This document shows, in pieces, positions 18,066 through 26,413 of a stretch of 64,000 nucleotides of DNA. Position 1 is the stretch's first letter; every line of letters starts with the position of its first letter. This stretch comes from JAJDOD01 sp050299835 (GTDB lineage Bacteria > Pseudomonadota > Alphaproteobacteria > Rhodobacterales > Rhodobacteraceae): positions 11,184 to 75,183 of the forward strand of contig JBNKWP010000016.1 of the NCBI GenBank assembly GCA_050299835.1, written 5' to 3'. Position numbers and translations under genes: made by a program. The notes below the pieces were generated by a model that did no database searches, was not told where the DNA came from, and saw only the letters and a program-made list of their open reading frames with translations.

Positions 18066-18614
18066 ATGGGTCGAATTGGTTCATTTCTCAAATGCGTCGT
18101 AGCGGCACTTCTGCTGTCGCCCCCCGTTCAGGCGGACGAAGCGGAATTGGAGGCGTTGTTCGAAGGGCTGAAGGGGGCCGATCCTTCGGCCGCAATGCAG
18201 ATCGAGCGACGTATCCACGATATCTGGTCGCAATCGGGGTCGCCTTCGATGGACCTGTTGCTGTCGCGCGGGCGCGAAGCCCTGGATGCCGGCGATCCAG
18301 TTCTGGCGATCCGGCATTTCACGGCGCTGATCGACCACGCGCCGGATTTTGCCGAAGGCTACAACGGGCGCGCAACGGCCTATTTTCAGACCGGTCGGTA
18401 CGGGCTGTCGCTGGAGGATATTCGGCAGACATTGCGACTGAATCCCCGGCATTTTTCGGCCATGAGCGGGCTGGCCCTGATCCTTGAGGAACTGGGCCGG
18501 CCGGAAGATTCTCTTGAAGCATGGCGCGAGGTCGAGCGTTTGAATCCCCATCGCGAAGGCCTGAAAGACGCGATTGCCCGGCTTGAGCTCCAGGTTGAGG
18601 GCTCGCGGCTTTAG
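18066..18614 (+). CDS. Exported TPR-repeat protein
   Basis: This 182-residue protein has an N-terminal signal peptide (GSFLKCVVAALLLSPPVQA) and about three tetratricopeptide repeats from residue ~65, such as GDPVLAIRHFTALIDHAPDFAEGYNGRA. TPR domains mediate protein contacts; the partner is unknown. ATG 18066 was chosen because the signal peptide begins there. The frame is open upstream but runs into the divergent SCP2 gene. Confidence 0.82.
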   Translation: MGRIGSFLKCVVAALLLSPPVQADEAELEALFEGLKGADPSAAMQIERRIHDIWSQSGSPSMDLLLSRGREALDAGDPVLAIRHFTALIDHAPDFAEGYNGRATAYFQTGRYGLSLEDIRQTLRLNPRHFSAMSGLALILEELGRPEDSLEAWREVERLNPHREGLKDAIARLELQVEGSRL

Positions 18615-18746
18615 GTGATCGCCAAAACTCGTGCCGTTTTTGAGTCGTCCCGTGGCAGCAGAATGCGGGGGCGCCATCAAATCGGGCGGGACAACTCGGA
18701 TCGAAATTGCAGGCCTCAAGGCTCTCCAGTGTGGCTGAAGGGCAGG

Positions 18747-18989
18747 CTAGTCCATTCCAGGGCGACTGACCCTGCTCCGTGCACCAAGCACGTCCCTGAA
18801 CATGTTGGTGAATTCTTTCCGTTCTGTGTTTTTCGAAGGATAGGCGCGATTGACGAACGGATTCGGTTCACCCTCGTTCCGCCATGAGGCGAAACTTTTC
18901 AGCCTGAACGAGGTCACCACATAGTAGGCATACCGAAACAAAGCAGATTTCCGCTGTAACTCTGTCTCGGAGAGACTTTTCCATATCAT
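18747..18989 (-). CDS. Small protein of unknown family, paralogue A
   Basis: An 80-residue frame on the minus strand shares a clear pattern with the neighbouring frame at 19114-19341: FRY-x2-Y-x2-S, SW-x4-GEPNPFV, an aromatic Tyr, then R-x2-FT-x2-F-x-D-x-L. The conserved GEPNPFV core and the matching lengths show that both are translated and derived from a duplication. The protein has no signal peptide, is basic and aromatic-rich, and I cannot assign a function. Confidence 0.65.
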   Translation of the reverse strand: MIWKSLSETELQRKSALFRYAYYVVTSFRLKSFASWRNEGEPNPFVNRAYPSKNTERKEFTNMFRDVLGARSRVSRPGMD

Positions 18990-19113
18990 GACATCGCTCT
19001 TTGAAAATATGCACCGACGCTCTCAATAGCAGACGGTTCTGACGAAAGTGAGGCAGCGAACCGGCGAAATGGCGCATTCGCGAACAGGCCTGCCTGATGC
19101 GGGCCTGGCCAGG

Positions 19114-19341
19114 TCAAGTTCGTCGCTTTACTGATTTGGCCAGGTCATCGGCGAAAATGTCAGTAAAATCGTTTCTTCGAGTTTGCGCCCGTCGGGCGTA
19201 GGACGGCGATACGAACGGGTTCGGTTCGCCCGCCTTTACCCACGACTGGTAGGAAATCGCCCGACATCCGCTGATCAGGTAAAACACGTAACGGAAAAAG
19301 ACTGATCTTTCGGAAAGGGATTGTTCGTCAAATCGAAGCAT
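19114..19341 (-). CDS. Small protein of unknown family, paralogue B
   Basis: A 75-residue frame starting at ATG 19341 aligns end to end with the product of 18747-18989. Shared residues include FFRY, SW and the GEPNPFV block, then R-x2-FT-x2-F-x-D-x-L. An upstream in-frame ATG at 19404 would add a Cys-rich stretch with no counterpart in the paralogue, so 19341 is preferred. Both copies face the same way, about 125 bases apart, downstream of the MORN-repeat gene. The function is unknown. Confidence 0.65.
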   Translation of the reverse strand: MLRFDEQSLSERSVFFRYVFYLISGCRAISYQSWVKAGEPNPFVSPSYARRAQTRRNDFTDIFADDLAKSVKRRT

Positions 19342-19447
19342 AAGCAGACGCCCAAAGCAAATAACACCAACACGACAACCGCAGACGGACTTCCGGGAGG
19401 CCATCTGGCAGGGTCGTCGCGCAATTAGCGCCGATCTAGGTTAACAA

Positions 19448-20848
19448 TCAGTTACCTTCGGAGGTTTCGGTCAACTCACCATTTTCCCAAACGCCGGATT
19501 GCTCTTCGCCGCTGGCATAGCGGATTGTGCCTTCACCCTGACGCTTGCCGCGCACGAACATGCCTTCGTACACGTCGCCGTTGGCGTAGGTTGCAATGCC
19601 TTTTCCGTCGATCTCGCCCGCGGTCCAGTTGCCCTCATAGACGAAGCCGTCGGCCATCGTGATCTTCCCGGTTCCCTCGCGCTGGCCCGCGACGAAGTTG
19701 CCCTCGTAGACCGTTCCGTCAGAATAGGTTGCAATTCCGGTTCCGTCTCTCTGGCCGTCTTTCCAGTTGCCCTCGTAGGTGTAGCCGTCGGCGAAGGTCA
19801 TCTTGCCTTGACCGTCCATTTTGGCATCCTTGAACTCGCCCACATAGACCAGCCCGTTCGCGTAGGACGCCGTTCCGGTTCCCTCGATCACACCTGCAAC
19901 CCAGGTGCCCTCATAGGTGTTGCCGTCGGGATATGTGATCTTTCCGGCGCCATCGGCCACATCGTTCTTGAAGCTGCCTTCGTACACGGAACCGTCGGGA
20001 TAGGTGACCGAGCCTTCACCTTCGATGCGGCCGCCCGACCATGCGCCGGTATACTCGTACCCATCGGCGCCGGTGAAGGTGCCCTGACCATCCCGCTGAT
20101 CGTTCTTGAACGCACCTTGGTAAATGTCGCCATTGGCATAGGTCACTTTGCCCTCACCCTGGCGCTTGCCGTCCACCAGCTGGCCTTCGTAAACGTCGCC
20201 ATTCGGTTGCGTGAGCGTGCCGGTGCCGTTGATCTGGCCATTCTTCCACTCGCCTTCATAGGTCAGGCCATCGGGCATCCGAAGCGTTCCGCTGCCCTCG
20301 CGCACACCGCGGGCAAGGTCGCCTTCATAGACCGCGCCATCGGGGTATTCGATCCGGCCGGTCCCTTCCTTGATCCCCTTGTTCCATCCGCCTTCGTAGA
20401 TATAGCCGTTGGGGCTTTCCATCCTGCCGGTGCCGTGGTGGAGCGCGTCAAGGAATTCGCCTTCGTAGCGGACGCCGTTGGCATAGACGGCAACACCGCT
20501 GCCGTCGATCTTGCCATCCACCCACGTGCCCTCATAGGTACCGCCATCGGCGAAGGTGATCTTTCCGGTGCCTTCCGGCTTGCCCGCGACGAATTCGCCC
20601 TCGTAGACCGAGCCGTTGGGAAATTCCGCACGCCCCTGGCCCAGGATCTCTCCATCGACCCATTCGCCTTCGTACACATATCCGTTCGGGAGCCGGTAAG
20701 TGCCGGACCCATGTTGCTTGCCGTCCCGGAAGGTGCCTTCATAGACGCCGCCGTCGTCGTATTGCTTGGTGATGACGTCCTGTGCAGCAGCGTAACCTGC
20801 CACGGTCGCGGCAAGTGCCAGCGTTCCCATCCCGATCGACCGGTTCAT
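19448..20848 (-). CDS. Exported MORN-repeat protein with 18 repeats
   Basis: The 466-residue product begins with a signal peptide (MNRSIGMGTLALAATVAGYA). Almost the whole remainder consists of 18 full tandem MORN repeats of exactly 23 residues (YEGxWxxGxxxGxGxxxxxDGxx) plus one degenerate terminal repeat. MORN repeats form an elongated beta-solenoid and often mediate protein or membrane contact. ATG 20848 follows a purine-rich GGGGAAAA. An upstream in-frame start would place 19 residues ahead of the signal peptide and is rejected. The regular repeat leaves the opposite strand open, which creates a long false frame there. Confidence 0.9.
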   Translation of the reverse strand: MNRSIGMGTLALAATVAGYAAAQDVITKQYDDGGVYEGTFRDGKQHGSGTYRLPNGYVYEGEWVDGEILGQGRAEFPNGSVYEGEFVAGKPEGTGKITFADGGTYEGTWVDGKIDGSGVAVYANGVRYEGEFLDALHHGTGRMESPNGYIYEGGWNKGIKEGTGRIEYPDGAVYEGDLARGVREGSGTLRMPDGLTYEGEWKNGQINGTGTLTQPNGDVYEGQLVDGKRQGEGKVTYANGDIYQGAFKNDQRDGQGTFTGADGYEYTGAWSGGRIEGEGSVTYPDGSVYEGSFKNDVADGAGKITYPDGNTYEGTWVAGVIEGTGTASYANGLVYVGEFKDAKMDGQGKMTFADGYTYEGNWKDGQRDGTGIATYSDGTVYEGNFVAGQREGTGKITMADGFVYEGNWTAGEIDGKGIATYANGDVYEGMFVRGKRQGEGTIRYASGEEQSGVWENGELTETSEGN

Positions 20849-21082
20849 GGTTTTCCCCAATTCTCCCTCGCGGGATTCTCGTCCCGCCCTGTTGATTGCT
20901 ACCAAAACCTAAAGGACAGGCAATTCTGCCGCAACGCTTTTCCCGGACTGGACCTTTTCCCCGCGACCAACTCTGCTAAGACCTTGTCCCAGCGGGATTG
21001 CGCCGGCTTGGCCGTCGCTCTGCGGGGGGGGCTCCTCCGCACCCGCTTGGATATGTTGGTCGATGGAAAGGCGAGGCAGGTG

Positions 21083-22741
21083 ATGGGTGAACGGTTTCGG
21101 CTGACATTGGCGCAGATGAACCCGACCGTGGGCGATCTTGCCGGCAATGCCGCCCTGGCGCTCAGGGCATGGGAAGCCGGGCGGGAGGCCGGTGCCGATA
21201 TGGTCGCCCTGCCGGAGATGTTCATCACGGGATATCAGACGCAGGACCTGGTGATGAAGGAAGCCTTCGTCCGCGATGCCATGGCTCATCTGGAAAGGTT
21301 GATGACCGACAGCGCGGAGGGGCCGGCCCTGGCTATCGGCGGGCCGCTTCTTCAGGGCGAGGGGCTTTACAACGCCTATCACGTGTTCAAGGGAGGACGG
21401 CTGGTCCGGCAGGTGCTGAAGCACGAGTTGCCGAACGAGACGGTCTTCGACGAGGTGCGTCTGTATGATCGGGGTCCGATTGGCGGGCCATATGATCTGG
21501 GTATCGTCAGAGTTGGAACGCCGATCTGCGAGGATGCGTGGCACGAAGACGTGCCCGAGGCGCTGGAGGAATCCGGGGCCGAGATTCTCGTGGTACCGAA
21601 CGGCTCGCCCTATTATCGCGGAAAATACGAGACGCGGCTGAATGTGATGGTGTCCCGCGTGATCGAGACCGGGCTTCCGCTTGTCTACCTGAATATGATC
21701 GGAGGGCAGGACGATCAGGTGTTCGACGGTGGCTCCTTCGTTCTGAACCCGCATGGCGAAATCGCGGTGCGGCTTCCGCTGTTCGAAGAAGCCATTGCGC
21801 ATGTCGATTTCGAGGAGACGGGTGAAGGTTGGCGGGCCGTGCCCGGCGATATCGCGGCGTTCCCGGATGAATGGGAGCAGGACTATCGCGCGATGGTCGA
21901 AAGCGTACGCGACTATTTCGGCAAGACCGGGTTCAAAAAGGCGCTTCTGGGCCTGTCGGGCGGTGTGGACAGTGCCATCGTTGCGAACATCGCCGCGGAT
22001 GCGCTGGGGCCGGAGAACGTGCGGGGCGTCATGATGCCGTCGGAGTATACGTCACAGGCCTCGCTCGACGATGCGGCGGCGGTTGCCAAGGCGCTGGGTA
22101 TTCGTCTGGACACCGTACCGATAAAGGGCCCGCGCACGGCGATGACGGAGGCTTTGGCCCCGCTCTTCGAAGGGACCGAGCCGGACGTGACGGAGGAGAA
22201 TATCCAGTCGCGCCTGCGTGGCGTGATCCTGATGGCGCTGTCCAACAAGTTCGGTGAGATGCTGCTGACCACCGGCAACAAGTCGGAAGTCGCTGTCGGT
22301 TATGCCACCATCTATGGCGACATGGCGGGCGGCTATAATCCGATCAAGGACCTTTACAAGATGCGGGTTTTCGAGACCTGCCGTTGGCGTAATGCCCATC
22401 ACCGCGACTGGATGAAGGGTCCGGCGGGGGAGGTTATCCCGACCGCTGTCATCGAAAAGCCGCCGACGGCGGAATTGCGCGAAGACCAGAAAGACAGCGA
22501 TTCGCTGCCGGACTACGCCGTACTTGACCGCATCCTTGAGGCACTGATCGACGACGAGATGTCGGTGTCCGAGATTGTCGAGACGGGTTTCGACCGAGAC
22601 GTGGTGAAGAAGGTGGAGCGGCTGATCTATCTTGCCGAGTACAAGCGGTTCCAGTCCGCGCCCGGTCCAAGGCTGACGAAACGATCCTTCTGGCTCGACC
22701 GTCGCTATCCGATCGTCAACAAATGGCGCGATCCGTCTTAA
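21083..22741 (+). CDS. nadE: Glutamine-dependent NAD+ synthetase
   Basis: NadE makes NAD+ from deamido-NAD+, ATP and glutamine. The 552-residue protein has an N-terminal nitrilase-type glutaminase domain with the Glu-Lys-Cys triad (PEMF, KHELPN, PICEDAW) and a C-terminal synthetase domain with the ATP-pyrophosphatase loop SGGVDS. Start ATG 21083 follows a GAGGCAGG site; an open frame extends far upstream but only as antisense of the MORN gene. It is divergent from the MORN gene, and its stop overlaps that of the convergent cupin gene. Confidence 0.95.
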   Translation: MGERFRLTLAQMNPTVGDLAGNAALALRAWEAGREAGADMVALPEMFITGYQTQDLVMKEAFVRDAMAHLERLMTDSAEGPALAIGGPLLQGEGLYNAYHVFKGGRLVRQVLKHELPNETVFDEVRLYDRGPIGGPYDLGIVRVGTPICEDAWHEDVPEALEESGAEILVVPNGSPYYRGKYETRLNVMVSRVIETGLPLVYLNMIGGQDDQVFDGGSFVLNPHGEIAVRLPLFEEAIAHVDFEETGEGWRAVPGDIAAFPDEWEQDYRAMVESVRDYFGKTGFKKALLGLSGGVDSAIVANIAADALGPENVRGVMMPSEYTSQASLDDAAAVAKALGIRLDTVPIKGPRTAMTEALAPLFEGTEPDVTEENIQSRLRGVILMALSNKFGEMLLTTGNKSEVAVGYATIYGDMAGGYNPIKDLYKMRVFETCRWRNAHHRDWMKGPAGEVIPTAVIEKPPTAELREDQKDSDSLPDYAVLDRILEALIDDEMSVSEIVETGFDRDVVKKVERLIYLAEYKRFQSAPGPRLTKRSFWLDRRYPIVNKWRDPS

Positions 22742-23247
22742 GGGGCCCATGCCGTCATGAGCGGGCCTTTCGGCCCGGAAAGAGGATCAGTCTTTGGCAA
22801 CGCGGTCGCGGCGATTTCGGCGTGCGCTTTTTCCAGGTCCAGTCCGCCAGCGGAGATGATGGCAGGACTTTCCTGACCCTGCGGATAGGCTCCCACCACA
22901 GCAAACCCGGATTTTGAGGTGACGCGCTTGTGGCCGAAGCCGGCGGGCAGGATGATTGCATCACCCGGCTGCACGTCCACGACCGGGCCTTCGGGACCGC
23001 CCAGTTGCAGCGTTGCCGATCCCGAGACGCAGGTGAGCGCCTCGTGGGAGGCCGGATGATAATGGTGGTAGTCGAAGACGGTGTATATCCAAGTCCCGCC
23101 CCAGCCATTTCGCTGATAAGTTGCGCGGACCTCGTTTGCGGTGACATTGGACCCGACGGCCTTGGCCACGACGATTGCGGGCAGGATAGGGTTGTTCGGT
23201 ATTCCGCTGTTCTCCGGTACGAAGATTGTCTCGAAAGTATCGTCCAC
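22738..23247 (-). CDS. YjlB-like cupin protein
   Basis: This 169-residue cupin starts at GTG 23247, preceded by a good GGAGG. Characteristic features are IPNNPILP near the start, WTYTVFDYHHYHP-like metal ligands (DYHHYHPASHE), LQLGG and ILPAGFGHKR. These match the YjlB group of cupins, whose function is unknown. The coding region ends in a 3-4 base overlap with the nadE stop on the opposite strand. An N-terminal extension from an upstream ATG would be Cys/Arg-rich and unlike the family, so it is not used. Confidence 0.8.
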   Translation of the reverse strand: MDDTFETIFVPENSGIPNNPILPAIVVAKAVGSNVTANEVRATYQRNGWGGTWIYTVFDYHHYHPASHEALTCVSGSATLQLGGPEGPVVDVQPGDAIILPAGFGHKRVTSKSGFAVVGAYPQGQESPAIISAGGLDLEKAHAEIAATALPKTDPLSGPKGPLMTAWAP

Positions 23248-23397
23248 ACGGACCTCCGCTGTTCTGTAAAGGAACGATAGCAAAACCCGATAGCGATGGC
23301 ATCTTGCAGCGGCCACGGCGCAGGGAGATCGTGCGGGCATTTCCGGCATCCGGCTTCCGGCTTGTTGATCGGGCCTGTCCGCCTTACATCACGACCC

Positions 23398-24195
23398 ATG
23401 AGACGTTTTATCCCCTTCTTGAAATCGCCACCCCTCGTATCCGTCGTCAGGCTGCAGGGCGTCATTGCCTCCGGCACACGCGGGACGTTGAATGATCAGG
23501 CGCTGGCGGGATTGCTTCAGAAGGCATTCACGCGCGGCAAGCCTGCGGCGGTGGCCTTGGTGATCAACTCGCCGGGAGGCTCGCCCACACAATCATCCCT
23601 CATCGCGTCGCGGATAAGGCGGCTGGCCGAAGAGAAGGATGTGAAGGTCTATGCTTTCGTCGAGGATGTGGCGGCCTCGGGCGGGTATTACATTGCAAGC
23701 GCGGCGGATGAGATCTGGGTGGACCGGCATTCGATCACAGGGTCGATTGGCGTGATCTCCGCCGGGTTCGGGTTCAACGAACTGATCGGGCGCTACGGGA
23801 TCGAACGCCGGGTCTATACAGCCGGCAAATCGAAGAGTCTCGCCGATCCGTTCCGTCCGGAAAAGCAAGAGGATGTCGAGCGGATCAAGGCGCTTCAGGA
23901 ACACATTCATGCTGGTTTCATCGACCATGTGACCACCCGGCGCGGGGATAGACTGAACACCGGGACGGAGCTTTTCGACGGATCGATCTTTGTCGGCGAC
24001 GAAGCTCTGCCAGTGGGGCTGATCGACGGCGTGGGGCACCTGGTTCCGACGATGAAATCCGTCTTCGGCGACAAGACGCGCTTCAAGGTCTATGCGCAAA
24101 AAAAGCCGCTTCTCAGTCGCTTCGGCATGTCTTTGGTCGGCGACGCGATGGCGGAGTTCGAAGACCGCGCGGCTTTCGCCCGTTTCGGGCTCTGA
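23398..24195 (+). CDS. S49 family serine peptidase (SohB/SppA-like)
   Basis: This 265-residue protein has the S49 fold of signal-peptide peptidases: INSPGGSPTQS, the nucleophile region DVAASGGYYIASAAD and the SITGSIGVIS segment. The active site of the family is a Ser-Lys dyad. It lacks an obvious signal peptide or strong membrane segment, so it is probably cytoplasmic or peripheral. Start ATG 23398 gives the usual N-terminus (RRFIPFLKSPPLVSVVRLQG). The small zinc-ribbon gene and CaCA antiporter follow closely on the same strand. Confidence 0.87.
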   Translation: MRRFIPFLKSPPLVSVVRLQGVIASGTRGTLNDQALAGLLQKAFTRGKPAAVALVINSPGGSPTQSSLIASRIRRLAEEKDVKVYAFVEDVAASGGYYIASAADEIWVDRHSITGSIGVISAGFGFNELIGRYGIERRVYTAGKSKSLADPFRPEKQEDVERIKALQEHIHAGFIDHVTTRRGDRLNTGTELFDGSIFVGDEALPVGLIDGVGHLVPTMKSVFGDKTRFKVYAQKKPLLSRFGMSLVGDAMAEFEDRAAFARFGL

Positions 24196-24201
24196 GGCGC
24201 C

Positions 24202-24366
24202 ATGCTCGTCAAGATCGTCACCCTGTTCCTGGTGTTCGTCGCGGTTCTGGGTATGTTCGGAAAACTGAGCTACCTTCTGCCCTGGCGCCGCGAGAAGTCG
24301 ACGAAATGCGAAAACTGCGGTCGGCATCTCATTGGCAGCGGACCCTGCGTCTGTCGGAAAGGCTGA
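24202..24366 (+). CDS. 54-residue membrane protein with zinc-ribbon tail
   Basis: This short gene runs from ATG 24202 to TGA 24364-24366. One N-terminal transmembrane helix (VKIVTLFLVFVAVLGMFG) is followed by a basic stretch and a Cys4-type zinc ribbon (KCENCG...PCVC). It fits tightly between the S49 peptidase (6 bases) and the antiporter (4 bases), which supports it being real. The family is common in relatives but unnamed; a membrane-anchored metal- or partner-binding role is inferred only. Confidence 0.7.
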   Translation: MLVKIVTLFLVFVAVLGMFGKLSYLLPWRREKSTKCENCGRHLIGSGPCVCRKG

Positions 24367-24370
24367 GTAA

Positions 24371-25333
24371 ATGGTCTGGCTTACCGGATTTCTGGGGCTC
24401 GCCATTCTGTTGCTTGCGGGCGATCTTCTGGTGCGTGGGGCGGTCAACGTCGCGCTTCGGGTTGGCATTCCTGCACTGATCGTCAGCCTGACAATTGTTG
24501 CGTTCGGGACGTCCGCGCCTGAACTCCTGATCTCGGTGCAAGCCGTCATGGAAGGTGTGCCCGGCCTTGCGTTGGGCAATGTCGTCGGCTCGAACACTGC
24601 TAACATTCTTCTGGTTCTCGGTCTGCCGGCGCTGATCTCAAGACTGCATACATCCGGTTTCGATACCCGGAAGAGCTATGTGACGATGATCGGCGTCTCG
24701 CTGATCTTCGTTGGCCTCTGCTTTGCTGGGCCGCTGACCTGGTGGCACGGTCTTATTCTTCTGGGATTGCTTGCGGTCATCCTGTGGGATCAGGCGCGAG
24801 ACGCCCTGAAACACCGGCGCGAGTTGAAGTCCCTGCGCAACGAGGAAGTGGACAATCCCGAAGGCGCGGATCCGACAATGCCAGGCTGGCAAATCGCCCT
24901 GTTTCTGGTGCTGGGCCTGGCGGGTCTGCCGTTCGGTGCGAAGCTGTTTGTCGACAGCTCCGTGGAAATTGCGGAGATGTTCGGCGTATCGGACAGTGTC
25001 ATCGGTCTGACGCTGGTGGCGCTTGGCACATCGCTTCCGGAACTGGCGACGACCATCATGGCCGCGATCCGGCGGCAGGCGGACGTTGCGTTGGGGAATG
25101 TCATCGGCTCCAACATGTTCAACATTCTTGCGATCATGGGCGTGACGGTCCTGGTCGGCCCGGTCGAGGTCGCCCGCCCGTTTTTGACATTTGATTTGTG
25201 GGTCATGCTTGGCGCGTCCGTGCTGATTGCCCCGTTTGTCTTCAACCGAAACCTGGACATGACGCGCCGTTGGGGAATTGTGCTGACGATGCTCTATATC
25301 CTCTACATCGTCATGGTGGTGTTGCACGGATGA
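24371..25333 (+). CDS. Calcium/sodium antiporter, CaCA family (YrbG-like)
   Basis: This 320-residue membrane protein has the two inverted alpha-repeats of the CaCA exchangers: FGTSAPELL with GNVVGSN in the first half and LGTSLPELATT with GNVIGSN in the second. About ten transmembrane segments flank a central cytoplasmic charged loop (residues ~140-170). It should exchange Na+ or H+ for Ca2+ across the inner membrane. Its stop overlaps the SDR gene start (ATGA). Confidence 0.92.
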   Translation: MVWLTGFLGLAILLLAGDLLVRGAVNVALRVGIPALIVSLTIVAFGTSAPELLISVQAVMEGVPGLALGNVVGSNTANILLVLGLPALISRLHTSGFDTRKSYVTMIGVSLIFVGLCFAGPLTWWHGLILLGLLAVILWDQARDALKHRRELKSLRNEEVDNPEGADPTMPGWQIALFLVLGLAGLPFGAKLFVDSSVEIAEMFGVSDSVIGLTLVALGTSLPELATTIMAAIRRQADVALGNVIGSNMFNILAIMGVTVLVGPVEVARPFLTFDLWVMLGASVLIAPFVFNRNLDMTRRWGIVLTMLYILYIVMVVLHG

Positions 25334-26115
25334 ATGGAAACGCATTGGTTACCGGCGCGGGCAAGCGCCTTGGACGCGAAATCGCGCTTTATCTTGCCGA
25401 GCGCGGGCTGAACATTGTGATCCATTACCATAACTCGGAGGAAGAGGCCGCTGAAGTAGCGGCGCTGTGCGAAGACCTTGGCGTTCGCGCCGCCACGGTC
25501 TTTGCAGATCTGACGGTGGAAGAAGACATGCAGGCTCTTGTTCCGAAAGCCGTCGAAGCCATCGGTGGCCCACTTTCCGTCCTGGTAAACTCCGCCTCCA
25601 TCTTCGAACATGACACGGTGCAAACCGGCACCCGCGAAAGCTGGGATCGTCATATCGAGTCGAACCTGCGCGCTCCGTTCGTCCTGACCCAGCACTTCGC
25701 GGAACAGGCACCCGGTCCCAAGGTGGGCGGAGAGTGGAACGAACCGACGGCGCGTGCGCTGATCGTGAACATGGTCGATCAGCGCGTCCTCAAGCTGACG
25801 CCGCATTTCACTTCCTATACGATTGCAAAGACAGGGCTATGGACCTTGACGCAAGTCAGTGCCCAGGCCCTTGCTCCCGCCGTCCGCGTAAACGCGATCG
25901 GTCCCGGTCCGACGATTCAGGGAACCCGCCAATCGCGCGCGCATTTTGCGGGACAGCGGGCGAATACAATTCTTCAACGTGGGGCAGACGCGTCGGACGT
26001 GACACATGCTTTGGGTTACTTCCTCGACGCGCCCAGCGTGACTGGACAGCTCATCTGCGTGGACGGAGGGCAGCATCTGGGATGGCAAACGCCGGATGTG
26101 CGCGGTGTGGAGTGA
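25330..26115 (+). CDS. SDR family oxidoreductase, pteridine-reductase-like
   Basis: The 261-residue NAD(P)-dependent reductase has an N-terminal TGAGKRLGREIA nucleotide-binding motif. The Arg/Lys after the glycines is typical of pteridine reductases and FolM. The catalytic YTIAK motif and the NSAS segment in place of NNAG complete the SDR pattern. It may reduce dihydrobiopterin, dihydromonapterin or a folate-like substrate. It overlaps the antiporter stop, so the two are co-translated, and uvrC follows after about 300 bases. Confidence 0.82.
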   Translation: MNGNALVTGAGKRLGREIALYLAERGLNIVIHYHNSEEEAAEVAALCEDLGVRAATVFADLTVEEDMQALVPKAVEAIGGPLSVLVNSASIFEHDTVQTGTRESWDRHIESNLRAPFVLTQHFAEQAPGPKVGGEWNEPTARALIVNMVDQRVLKLTPHFTSYTIAKTGLWTLTQVSAQALAPAVRVNAIGPGPTIQGTRQSRAHFAGQRANTILQRGADASDVTHALGYFLDAPSVTGQLICVDGGQHLGWQTPDVRGVE

Positions 26116-26413
26116 AGCCCCGACGGAAGCAAAGGTTAACGAGGGACGGTAAGTTTTGCACCGGGCGGGTCGCTGTCGCGGAAGTGTCATAAAAAATCTA
26201 CGAAAATCAATCATTTCGCCGCGCTTGAAATAAAAATTCAGCAAAAACAGACAGTTACGGGCGCGCCTAAAAATTGAGCAAAACTTGAGATGGCATTGAA
26301 TTCAGTGAAAAATCTTAGGGTGGAAACGGCTTGTCCCACGCCTTATCCACAGTTTCTGTGAACAGCTTTACCCTTGTGCTGCACCGGCAGAATGTGCAGC
26401 CAGTTCTAGAATC
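26116..26413. other. AT-rich intergenic region before uvrC with a DnaA-box-like site
   Basis: About 300 bases separate the SDR gene from uvrC. From 26180 to 26330 the sequence is unusually AT-rich for this window (for example tgaaataaaaattcagcaaaaacag). A perfect DnaA-box consensus TTATCCACA lies at 26343-26351. No gene is seen. Confidence 0.55.
26343..26351 (+). promoter_or_regulatory. DnaA-box consensus TTATCCACA
   Basis: This is an exact match to the 9-mer consensus, immediately after an AT-rich stretch and 60 bases before uvrC. Only one clear box is present, so it is more likely a regulatory or titration site than an origin. Confidence 0.4.

Noticed and set aside
19499..22741. A 1080-codon plus-strand frame joining the antisense of the MORN gene to nadE
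   Set aside because: Its first ~520 codons are only the open complement of the regular MORN repeats; the NadE family start is at 21083.
26116..26413. Chromosomal replication origin before uvrC
   Set aside because: Only one consensus DnaA box, and none of the usual neighbours (dnaA, hemE, parAB) nearby.
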